Assembly: GCA_944384265.1 (NCBI GenBank) | Contig: CALWSR010000003.1 | Span: 1 to 64,000 of the forward strand | DNA length: 64,000 bases | Origin: an uncultured Clostridia bacterium | Lineage (GTDB): Bacteria > Bacillota > Clostridia > Lachnospirales > Anaerotignaceae | Direction: 5' to 3' | In this document: in pieces, positions 42,440 to 49,486 of the stretch | How the letters are laid out: each line of letters opens with the position of its first letter | Position numbering within the stretch: position 1 is the first letter of the stretch | Notes under the pieces: generated by a model | What the model was told of the DNA's origin: nothing | Databases searched by the model: none | The model's input: the letters and a program-made list of their open reading frames with translations, nothing else | Position numbers and translations under genes: made by a program

Positions 42440-42907
42440 ATGACAAAACAATGTGATACAAAATATTTTGGCACATATACCTATGAGCAAAAGGAAGTAC
42501 TTTTTTTCCAAAACGGACTTTTTGGATTTGAAGAGGAAAAAGAATTTCTTTTGATACAATTTGACAAAAAAAATGAAAATGTGCTTTGTTTACAAAGCCT
42601 AAAGGACCCCAACATTGCTTTTTTTGTTGTAGACCCCTTTGCTTTTCTGCCGGAATATCGTCCCCTTCCTTCCCAGAAGGAGATGGACAGCATTGGTGCA
42701 AAAGGCATTGGCGACCTGTTTTTTTATGTCATTTGCAGAATGACAGACGACATCCGTACCAGCACAGCAAATTTGAAATGCCCTATCATCATCAATCTGC
42801 ACAACAACGAAGCAATGCAAGTGATATTGGATGATACTGCATATCAATTCAGACATTCTTTTTCCGCATTAGTACCAAACGAGGAGGAGGAAGATGCATC
42901 ATGCTGA
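42440..42907 (+). CDS. fliW: Flagellar assembly factor FliW
   Basis: A 155-residue cytosolic protein. FliW binds flagellin or CsrA in turn: when free of flagellin it sequesters CsrA and so releases flagellin translation. Conserved FFQNGLFGFEEEKEFLLIQ and NLKCPIIINLHNNEAMQVIL are present. It overlaps csrA by 7 bases, which fits their paired function, and the flagellin leader in this window has matching CsrA sites. Confidence 0.94.
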   Translation: MTKQCDTKYFGTYTYEQKEVLFFQNGLFGFEEEKEFLLIQFDKKNENVLCLQSLKDPNIAFFVVDPFAFLPEYRPLPSQKEMDSIGAKGIGDLFFYVICRMTDDIRTSTANLKCPIIINLHNNEAMQVILDDTAYQFRHSFSALVPNEEEEDASC

Positions 42908-43143
42908 TACTGCAAAGAAAAGCCTCTGAATCTCTGGTCATCAACGGCAATGTAAAAATTACAATACAGGAAATCACTGCTGACAGAGTCAAAATTGCCA
43001 TTGATGCCCCACGAGAAATTTCCATTGTGCGTTCTGAGCTGATAGAGGCGGCTTCTGCCAATGAAGAGGCCACAAAGGCCCCCTCTATCCATTTATCCAG
43101 TCTTTCTGCGTTGACAGAGCTGATACAGCATAAAAAGGACTGA
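42901..43143 (+). CDS. csrA: Carbon storage regulator CsrA
   Basis: An 80-residue RNA-binding dimer that blocks translation by binding GGA motifs. It starts MLILQRKASESLVI, with the GNVKITI strand and VKIAIDAPREISIVRSEL at the RNA-binding edge. The tail is about 15-20 residues longer than the minimal protein. FliW antagonises CsrA through its C-terminal part in Bacillus. The likely main target is the flagellin mRNA leader (46356-46507). Confidence 0.95.
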   Translation: MLILQRKASESLVINGNVKITIQEITADRVKIAIDAPREISIVRSELIEAASANEEATKAPSIHLSSLSALTELIQHKKD

Positions 43144-43151
43144 AAAAAAGA

Positions 43152-43173
43152 CCCTAGACTTGTTTGTCTAGGG
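43152..43173. terminator. Bidirectional terminator between csrA and fliB
   Basis: An 8-bp stem CCCTAGAC (43152-43159) with 43166-43173 is followed by CTTTTTTT on the plus strand and TCTTTTTTTC on the minus strand. It therefore ends both the csrA operon and the convergent fliB gene. Confidence 0.85.
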
Positions 43174-43179
43174 CTTTTT

Positions 43180-44469
43180 TTATAATACAAGCATTGCCAT
43201 GTGGGCCAGTGTGTTGCTTTGTGTGTCCTCCAATTCATCCTCCAATTTTTTTGTATTTTCATCATTGTGGAGTATACTGCGGGCTGTTGTCACAATACAG
43301 TCAATCATATCCTCATGGGTTGTATCCTCTGTTATGAACATAGCCAAATTAAACCGAAAAATACTGTACATCAGTGCAAATGCACAATAATTTTTCCATA
43401 TATCCTTTCCATAGGCAAAGGGCAGCTTTTTTTGCCAAGCCAGTGCAACAATGATATTTTCCAGCACATGGGCATTTTCTTTTTGCCAATTCAAAAAATA
43501 TTCCTCTGCCTGAGCATATTTTTCACCGTCAAAATGATATTTCATTCTATCCAATATAATTTTATCATCCTCTGTTTTTTGCTGTTGTGATGCAAAAAAT
43601 CTCATATCCACATCAATTCTGTCAAATATTTTTTTCTTGATATCTTTTTTCAAATAATTCAAATTCCAAACGGAATAATATTTTGTCAATGTATTCAACG
43701 CTCTCAAACGGCCATCTCTCTGTATTTTTTCAAAAAACTGCTGATATATTTTTTTATTTTCGGGAGCATTCATGCTTCTTAAAAAATGGTCAATATACTT
43801 TGCCACTTCTTCTATTTTGTTTTCTTTATCCATGGCATCAATTTTTTGCAGGGCAATTCCCAGCAATATCATACGTTCCCCCATATCATACTCTCTGTTT
43901 TGCAAAACGCCCAGCAAAAGCCCTCTCACGGTATAATACTCCTTGAGCAAAGGTTTTTTTATAAATGTCAGTGGAGAAATGCTTTCATACTCATTCAATT
44001 CTTCAAAAGAGATTTCTTTTTCCTCTGTTTGTAACAAAAATCCCTCTTTTTCCTCCAAAAGTAATCTTACTACTTCCTCACAGCCGATTGTCAAAGCACA
44101 ATCCAGTCTTTTTTTATCATACATAATGTTAAATCTGGGAAATATTCTGCAAGTCCGGCTCATAATTTGGGGGCCGCAATCTCTATAAATCCAGCACAGT
44201 CTTTGCTCGTCCAAAAAAGGACAGTCACCGTTTTCTTTCAATCTCATTTTGTATGTATTTGTTTTTTGCAGGCTGTTTCCGGACATAGGCAAAAAAGCAT
44301 TTGAAAAAATCTCTTTTACCGTATCTGACTGCAGTGCTTTTTTTGTTTTTTTAAATTCTTCTTTTGATAACGTAATATTCCAGCTGCTGCAGCAGCTTTG
44401 TCTGCAAACACCTCCAACACATTGAAAGCTGTCATAAAAAGATGGCTTTATCACATTTATTTTTGGCAT
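43180..44469 (-). CDS. fliB: Flagellin lysine-N-methylase FliB
   Basis: A 429-residue enzyme of the FliB family, known in Salmonella to methylate surface lysines of flagellin. The N-terminus is rich in conserved Cys (CVGGVCRQSCCSSW, then CPFLDEQRLCWIYRDCG and SRTCRIFP), a likely metal or iron-sulfur site. The remainder is helical. TTGGAGGAAGTAAT precedes the ATG. It follows the flagellin gene on the same strand, with the flagellin terminator between them, so it has its own expression or is reached by read-through. Flagellin here is therefore likely methylated, which is inference. Confidence 0.9.
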   Translation of the reverse strand: MPKINVIKPSFYDSFQCVGGVCRQSCCSSWNITLSKEEFKKTKKALQSDTVKEIFSNAFLPMSGNSLQKTNTYKMRLKENGDCPFLDEQRLCWIYRDCGPQIMSRTCRIFPRFNIMYDKKRLDCALTIGCEEVVRLLLEEKEGFLLQTEEKEISFEELNEYESISPLTFIKKPLLKEYYTVRGLLLGVLQNREYDMGERMILLGIALQKIDAMDKENKIEEVAKYIDHFLRSMNAPENKKIYQQFFEKIQRDGRLRALNTLTKYYSVWNLNYLKKDIKKKIFDRIDVDMRFFASQQQKTEDDKIILDRMKYHFDGEKYAQAEEYFLNWQKENAHVLENIIVALAWQKKLPFAYGKDIWKNYCAFALMYSIFRFNLAMFITEDTTHEDMIDCIVTTARSILHNDENTKKLEDELEDTQSNTLAHMAMLVL

Positions 44470-44508
44470 ATTACTTCCTCCAATAATCGAATTTGTTAGT
44501 CAAAGAAA

Positions 44509-44527
44509 GCAGGCACATCGTGCCTGC
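44509..44527 (-). terminator. Flagellin gene terminator
   Basis: An 8-bp GC-rich stem (44509-44516 with 44520-44527, GCAGGCAC) has loop ATC. On the minus strand it is followed by TTTCTTTG. It lies 50 bases past the flagellin stop. Confidence 0.75.
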
Positions 44528-44576
44528 CCTCTGAAAAGGAAATCGTAAGTACTTGTAAAAAATACTTTGTTTAAAA

Positions 44577-46355
44577 TTATTGTAATAACTGAAGAACACC
44601 TTGAGGAACTTGATTTGCCTGTGCCAACATAGCCTGAGAAGATTGCAGCAATATGTTGTTCTTTGTGTAGCTCATCATTTCTTCTGCCATGTCTGTATCT
44701 CTGATACGGCTTTCAGATTCTGTCAAGTTAGTTGTTGTTGTTTCCAAGTTGTTCAATGTATGGTCAAGTCTGTTTTGTGTTGCGCCCAGCTTTGCTCTTA
44801 CCTGAGAAACTGTGTCAATGGCTGCTTTGATTTTGTCAATGCCTTCAGATGCACTTGCTTCTGTTGTAACATCAATCAAATCAACGCCCAATGCTTTGGC
44901 ATGGCAGTCTTGTATATTTACTTCCAATCTGTTGTAAGCATCAGCAGTATCTCCAATTTGCAGATTCAATGGTTTTCCAGGAGAAGCTTCGTTGCCTGGT
45001 GTGCCTGGAATGCCGGAATCTGCTTTTAATTTGATGTGTACGTCATTAGCTGTGCTGCCTGCTGTAAATACACCGGCATTATTTGTACCTTGTACAACCA
45101 CTTCTTTGCCAAATGCCATGTTGATTTTGCTAACCATGCTGGCGATGTCAGTACCATCAATGGTACCATCTGCTGCAGTGATTACATAGTCTGTGATGTT
45201 GTTTTCCTTCATTGTTTTCAGCAAATCATCTGTAACATCTGTACCAGCATTTAAGAATATGAAATTCTTGTCGCCTATTGTGAGTACAGAATCCAACAGC
45301 TCATCTGTGCTGTCTGTAGGGTCATAAGGTGTCAATTTACTTACCTTGTAGGCATCTGTCATATCCTCTCCCACTACGGTTTGGTTCATGCTGGTTGCCA
45401 GCTCTTTAAACTGACTGCCGTCTGCAGGCTGTACATTGGATGCCTCATAGGTTATTTTCATACCTGCTATGCTCATTGCACTGCTTGTGTTGCCTGCCAC
45501 AACAGATTCAAATGTAATCGCACCAGCCTTCTGTGTGATGGTGAACAAACCGCTTAATTCTTTGTCTTTGTTCAAATCACTTACAATCAGTTTTGCCAGC
45601 TCTTCGCCTTTTACTTTACCAGTACCTGCTGTATTAGCATCACCAATTTCAGTTACAGTACCATTGCTGTCTTTTACTTTGTATTTGTTTGTATTGTCAG
45701 GAATAGCAGTTACTTCATATTCCAGTGTTTTTGTCTGTGCCACACCATTTGCATCTGTGTATTCAAAGCTAACAGTGATTTTGTCACCGATTTTCATTTC
45801 TCCGGCACCAAAGTCAGCCAATGTACCTGATTCAAATTCAGATTTTGTAGCATTGATTTGGGATGTAAAGTCAGGAATAGCAGTTTTGTCTGTAATGGAT
45901 ACAGGGCCTACGGCGTCTACTTGTACAGTACCGTCCAAATTACCGTTTAAAAGGTCAATACCATTGAAATTAGTAGATTCTGCAATTCTGTCGATTTCGC
46001 TTTGCAGCTCTGTAATTTCATCCTGTAATTTTTGTCTGTCTGTATCGGAGTATGTTCCATTGGAAGCCTGTGTGGAAAGCTCCACCATACGGTTCAGCAT
46101 AGAATGCACTTCTGTCAAAGCACCTTCTGCTGTCTGTACTAAAGAGATACCGTCTTTGGCATTTTGCTGAGCAGTTTCCAAACCGGTAATTTGAGCTCTC
46201 ATTTTTTCAGAGATTGCAAGACCTGCGGCGTTGTCTGCTGCACTGTTGATTTTGTAACCGGAAGATAATTTCTTCAGATTTTTTGCCAATGCATCGTTGT
46301 TACCGCTTAATTGATTGTAAGAATTTAATGCAGAAATGTTGTGTTGAATAATCAT
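44577..46355 (-). CDS. fliC: Flagellin
   Basis: The filament subunit, 592 residues. The N-terminal core ([15 protein letters not shown] ... [22 protein letters not shown]) and C-terminal core ([21 protein letters not shown] ... [19 protein letters not shown]) are highly conserved. About 300 residues of variable, Asp/Thr-rich D2/D3 domains lie between. I use the ATG at 46355 behind GGAGGT; an earlier in-frame ATG (46394) lies in the loop of a leader hairpin. Transcription starts at a flagellar sigma promoter about 150 bases upstream, and translation is likely controlled by CsrA/FliW. It is larger than the 275-residue type of Bacillus. Confidence 0.96.
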   Translation of the reverse strand: MIIQHNISALNSYNQLSGNNDALAKNLKKLSSGYKINSAADNAAGLAISEKMRAQITGLETAQQNAKDGISLVQTAEGALTEVHSMLNRMVELSTQASNGTYSDTDRQKLQDEITELQSEIDRIAESTNFNGIDLLNGNLDGTVQVDAVGPVSITDKTAIPDFTSQINATKSEFESGTLADFGAGEMKIGDKITVSFEYTDANGVAQTKTLEYEVTAIPDNTNKYKVKDSNGTVTEIGDANTAGTGKVKGEELAKLIVSDLNKDKELSGLFTITQKAGAITFESVVAGNTSSAMSIAGMKITYEASNVQPADGSQFKELATSMNQTVVGEDMTDAYKVSKLTPYDPTDSTDELLDSVLTIGDKNFIFLNAGTDVTDDLLKTMKENNITDYVITAADGTIDGTDIASMVSKINMAFGKEVVVQGTNNAGVFTAGSTANDVHIKLKADSGIPGTPGNEASPGKPLNLQIGDTADAYNRLEVNIQDCHAKALGVDLIDVTTEASASEGIDKIKAAIDTVSQVRAKLGATQNRLDHTLNNLETTTTNLTESESRIRDTDMAEEMMSYTKNNILLQSSQAMLAQANQVPQGVLQLLQ

Positions 46356-46360
46356 AAAAT

Positions 46361-46399
46361 CTACCTCCATGTAGTTTATCGCAGGAAACTCCATTTTCC
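46361..46399 (-). promoter_or_regulatory. Twin CsrA-type hairpins in the flagellin leader
   Basis: Read on the minus strand, GGAAA-AUGGAG-UUUCC (46384-46399) and CUAC-AUGGAG-GUAG (46361-46374) form two short hairpins with the same hexaloop AUGGAG. CsrA prefers ANGGA in a hexaloop. The second contains the ribosome binding site itself (GGAGGU), so CsrA binding there would block initiation, as known for Bacillus hag. Confidence 0.75.
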
Positions 46400-46507
46400 C
46401 ACTAATCCATTGATTCAGTTACATTGATTGAAAAAAAAGCAAACTCCTCTGCCGACCGTCGACTCGAAGGCAGTATCATCATGTTACCTTTTTTCCCTTC
46501 AATTATG

Positions 46508-46534
46508 TTATCGGCCATTTTGTTTGAAACTTAA
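46508..46534 (-). promoter_or_regulatory. Flagellar sigma promoter of flagellin gene
   Basis: On the minus strand TTAA (46531-46534), 15 bases, GCCGATAA (46508-46515); alternatively TAAG with a 14-base spacer. The resulting leader would be about 145 bases long. Confidence 0.75.
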
Positions 46535-46633
46535 TACCATTTTTCAAAAATTTTAAAAAAAAATAGAAAAGCAGTTCAAAAACAGCATCAAACCGCCAAA
46601 AAATCACTTTCCGGCCAAACAAAAAAGGCATTT

Positions 46634-47323
46634 TTAATCCCGCAGTATGCCTCCCTTTGGCACATCTCTTGCCACATAGCCTGCCCGCAGCTCTATCACT
46701 CTTTTTTTCATCAGCTTCACCAAATCCCTGGCATGGGTGGCCACCACCACTGTCACACCGCAGCGGTTGACCTCATCCAGCAGACACATAATGTCCCATG
46801 CCGAATCATAGTCCAAATTGCCTGTTGGCTCGTCTGCAATCAATATGGAGGGATTGTTCACCAATGCCCTGGCAAGGGCCACACGAAGGCTCTCCCCCCC
46901 CGAAAGCTCATTGGGATAGGCGTCTGCCTTTTTGTTCATGTTCACAAGGCCCAATGCCGCCGGCACATCCTTTTGTATTTCCTTTTTGGATGCCTCCAAT
47001 ACCTCCATGGCAAATGCCACGTTTTCATAAACGGTTTTTTTTGGCAAAAGCTGTGTTTGCTGCCACACAATGCCCATACAGCGGCGAAAATAGGGCAGCT
47101 CCTTTTTTGTCATCAATGACAAATCCCTTTGCTGTACAAATATTTTTCCCTTTGTGGGTTCAATCTCTTTTGTAATCAGCCGAAGAGAGGTGCTTTTGCC
47201 TGCGCCGCTTTTTCCAAGCAAAAAAACAAATTCGCCCTTTTCAATATTCAAATTAAAATGATTTAATCCCACTGCATTGTTTTCAAATATTTTCACAACA
47301 TTTTGAAAAGATATTTCAGGCAT
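46634..47323 (-). CDS. ftsE: FtsE-like ABC ATPase without an adjacent FtsX
   Basis: A 229-residue ABC ATPase most like FtsE, which works with the membrane protein FtsX to activate cell-wall hydrolases. Walker A is GKSGAGKST (37-45), Walker B ILIADEPTG, and the H-loop VVVATHARD. The FtsE-like ending RVIELRAGYVARDVPKGG is present. The signature reads LSGGESLRVALARA; the usual LSGGEQQRV has QQ replaced by SL. Normally ftsX follows immediately; here the next minus-strand genes are flagellin and fliB. It may pair with an FtsX elsewhere, or be a relict or divergent system. AAAGGAG precedes the ATG. Confidence 0.82.
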   Translation of the reverse strand: MPEISFQNVVKIFENNAVGLNHFNLNIEKGEFVFLLGKSGAGKSTSLRLITKEIEPTKGKIFVQQRDLSLMTKKELPYFRRCMGIVWQQTQLLPKKTVYENVAFAMEVLEASKKEIQKDVPAALGLVNMNKKADAYPNELSGGESLRVALARALVNNPSILIADEPTGNLDYDSAWDIMCLLDEVNRCGVTVVVATHARDLVKLMKKRVIELRAGYVARDVPKGGILRD

Positions 47324-47375
47324 TTTTTAACTCCTTTATCAGAAAAAATCATTTCTATACTTTTTTTGATAAAAA

Positions 47376-47384
47376 TGCTATAAT
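47376..47384 (+). promoter_or_regulatory. Extended -10 promoter of the C39-type peptidase gene
   Basis: TGCTATAAT (TGn plus perfect TATAAT, -10 at 47379-47384) lies 24 bases before the ATG. No good -35 is seen. Confidence 0.5.
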
Positions 47385-47407
47385 CAAATACAGAAAGGAG
47401 GCATGAT

Positions 47408-48253
47408 ATGCGTATTTTTAGAATGACCATATTGTTTTTGTCAACATTTATTTTATCCTATTGTTTTTTTTCTAAAAAAATACCAAAAAAAAGCTTTCAG
47501 GGCTACATACAATACATCATGCAATATCATGTTGCTTCTCTTTCCGACATAGACCAGCAGTATGCTTCTATTGTACCACAACCCATACAAAAAGCAAACA
47601 GGCAACTGCCACAAAATGGAAAAAAACAGCCCTTGTCCATATATGCCCTCACATCTCAGGATGAGCTGGCCTCCTCCATCACAGACGAAACAGGCACATT
47701 TACAATAGGGGATATGACTTATTTAACAGGCAGCTCCCAAAATATTGTCTATTTCAACCAAGCAGACCCCAGATGGGGCAGTAAAATGTATGGGGGAAAT
47801 GATACCATTGCAAAATACGGCTGTGGTCCCACCACAATGGCCATGGTGGTTTCCACCATGACAGACCAAATCATCCCCCCCGACCAAATGGCAGACTGGG
47901 CCAGAGAAAACGGCTATTTTTCACCGGGAAGCGGTTCTGCTCATGCTTTGATTCCCGACAGTGCCGAAGCCTTTGGCTTGGAGGCCACCGCCTTTCGGGA
48001 TTACACCCATGAGGGTATCATAAAAGAGCTTTCCACAGGCAGTATTATGGTGGCATTGATGAAAAAAGGCCATTTTACCACAGGAGGCCATTTTATCATA
48101 TTTCATGGTGTCACATTGGATGGAAAGGTGCTTATTGTGGACCCTATGAATTTAGACAACAGTCTTCGTGCATGGGATATTGATATTTTGCTCAATGAAT
48201 TGAAAATGGGGGCAAACAGCGGCGGTCCCCTATGGTCTATCCGTGAGAAATGA
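47408..48253 (+). CDS. Exported C39-family cysteine peptidase-like protein
   Basis: A 281-residue protein with an N-terminal hydrophobic segment (about 4-21, signal or anchor) and a long polar spacer, then a C39-like papain-fold domain (Peptidase_C39_2) from about 118. VYFNQADPRWGSKMYGG opens it. The catalytic Cys lies in KYGCGPTTMAMV, the His in GGHFIIFHG and the Asp in IVDPMN, so the active site looks complete. Proteins of this kind are cell-wall or bacteriocin-related peptidases; the substrate is unknown. AGAAAGGAGG precedes the ATG. It is divergent from the FtsE-like gene and ends at its own terminator. Confidence 0.83.
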   Translation: MRIFRMTILFLSTFILSYCFFSKKIPKKSFQGYIQYIMQYHVASLSDIDQQYASIVPQPIQKANRQLPQNGKKQPLSIYALTSQDELASSITDETGTFTIGDMTYLTGSSQNIVYFNQADPRWGSKMYGGNDTIAKYGCGPTTMAMVVSTMTDQIIPPDQMADWARENGYFSPGSGSAHALIPDSAEAFGLEATAFRDYTHEGIIKELSTGSIMVALMKKGHFTTGGHFIIFHGVTLDGKVLIVDPMNLDNSLRAWDIDILLNELKMGANSGGPLWSIREK

Positions 48254-48267
48254 TGTTATTTGAAAAA

Positions 48268-48298
48268 GGGAGGCTGTCACATTTTTGGACAGTCTCCC
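48268..48298 (+). terminator. Terminator after the C39-type peptidase gene
   Basis: An 11-bp stem GGGAGGCTGTC (48268-48278) with 48288-48298, including one G-U pair, has a 9-base loop. It is followed by CTTCCTTTTTTA. Confidence 0.75.
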
Positions 48299-48342
48299 CT
48301 TCCTTTTTTATTCTGCTTCTTTGCCGCAAAAATATCCATTTT

Positions 48343-48759
48343 TTATATGTCGTTTTTGGCATAAAAGGATTCTTTTCCCAAAAGTCTTTTGTTCATCACC
48401 TTATCCTTTTCTATGATGCTTTTCAGCACATTTCTTACTCTCAGGCTCACCAGCATCAATATTTTTTCATCCTCAAATTCTGTATCCACTGCCTGCTTTT
48501 GTGTTTTGACATTGATAAGACTTCTTAAATAATGATATTGCTTTTCATCCCCTCCATGAAGAATTTCATAAATCTCTCCATCAATGCCGTCCACTGCCGT
48601 CATCACTTCCAAACGCATTTTCATAAACATATCTGTGGATACCTTGTCATTTCTTTTCATTGCCTGCTCTATATCCTTCGTGATGGTATCAATTTCCACC
48701 ATTTTTTCATACTTTTTTTTCATCAATGTGGTCAGCCTGGATACATATTCCTCTACCAT
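48343..48759 (-). CDS. fliT: FliT-like flagellar protein
   Basis: A 138-residue helical cytosolic protein next to fliS and fliD, the usual place of FliT, an export chaperone for FliD. Sequence similarity to FliT or FlgN is only at the level of helical pattern (EEYVSRLTTLMKKKYEKMVEI, then IRNVLKSI-like C-terminal helices), so the name rests on context. The best start is the ATG at 48759, 7 bases after AAAGGAG; an in-frame ATG at 48825 lacks a ribosome binding site. It is separated from fliS by a terminator and a leader of about 235 bases carrying a dispersed repeat. Confidence 0.55.
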   Translation of the reverse strand: MVEEYVSRLTTLMKKKYEKMVEIDTITKDIEQAMKRNDKVSTDMFMKMRLEVMTAVDGIDGEIYEILHGGDEKQYHYLRSLINVKTQKQAVDTEFEDEKILMLVSLRVRNVLKSIIEKDKVMNKRLLGKESFYAKNDI

Positions 48760-48992
48760 AGTGCCGCTCCTTTCTTTTTTTAAAGATTCTGCTACTTGAA
48801 TATGAAATAAAAAGCCATACAGCATTCATTTTACAGCCAAAACCAGTTCTTTACATTTTTTCTGCCCTAAGCAATACAAATTTTTTAAAACGCCTCTTTT
48901 TAGCTTAGTGAAATTAGAAATATCTGCAATACTCCTAGTTTCTTTCTCTGCCTTCTTTCAAAGACAGCAATACCAATTTCTTTGTACTGTTT

Positions 48993-49030
48993 GCCACGTC
49001 ATTTTTCATATTTATATAACACATCCTTTT
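48993..49030 (-). repeat. Dispersed 38-bp repeat, copy 2
   Basis: It matches 12943-12980 at 34 of 38 positions. It lies between the fliS terminator and the fliT-like gene, 233 bases upstream of that start codon, in the same orientation relative to its gene as copy 1. Confidence 0.5.
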
Positions 49031-49040
49031 TTAAAATAAA

Positions 49041-49061
49041 GACGGCAGAAGCTCTGCCGTC
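49041..49061. terminator. Terminator after fliS
   Basis: A 9-bp stem GACGGCAGA (49041-49049) with 49053-49061 has loop AGC. On the minus strand TTTATTTT follows; on the plus strand there is a stronger run of T's. Confidence 0.7.
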
Positions 49062-49070
49062 TGTGTTTTT

Positions 49071-49445
49071 TTATTTTTTTTGCATATTCAGTCTGTCTGC
49101 TTGTTTAAATGTATCACGCAGCTCTACTACAAGAGGCTTTAACTCGTCTATAACGGTTGTTTTTCTGCCTGCTGATAAACGAGATAATTGATATTGGAAA
49201 TATTCATACATTCTGTCCAAGTCATTACTGATTGCATATTTTCTGTTTAATGTGCTGGATAAATAGCTCACAATCTCTTTGCAGCGGGTAACAGAAGCAT
49301 CAAATAACGTAAAGTCTTGATTTTTCAGCGCAATTTCTGCTCTTGTCAGTCTTTTGATTAGTTCATCATACAGCAGTATGAGCATTTCCGCCTGTGTCAT
49401 TGTGTTTATAGATTGTGTTTTATATTGTTGATATCCATTCATCAT
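49071..49445 (-). CDS. fliS: Flagellin export chaperone FliS
   Basis: A 124-residue helical chaperone that binds flagellin in the cytosol and prevents early polymerisation. The typical N-terminus GYQQYKTQSINTMTQAEMLILLYDELI is present, with a second half ending in a basic tail. Two adjacent ATG codons are possible starts (49445 or 49442). AAGGGAAGG lies 11-14 bases upstream. It follows fliD by 41 bases, the usual fliD-fliS order. Confidence 0.94.
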   Translation of the reverse strand: MMNGYQQYKTQSINTMTQAEMLILLYDELIKRLTRAEIALKNQDFTLFDASVTRCKEIVSYLSSTLNRKYAISNDLDRMYEYFQYQLSRLSAGRKTTVIDELKPLVVELRDTFKQADRLNMQKK

Positions 49446-49486
49446 AAATCAGCAAACCTTCCCTTTCCGTTTACTTTGATTGACTG

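Noticed and set aside
45469..46170. 233-codon plus-strand frame over flagellin
   Set aside because: It is the antisense of the highly conserved flagellin coding sequence, and the frame is a by-product of its codon use.
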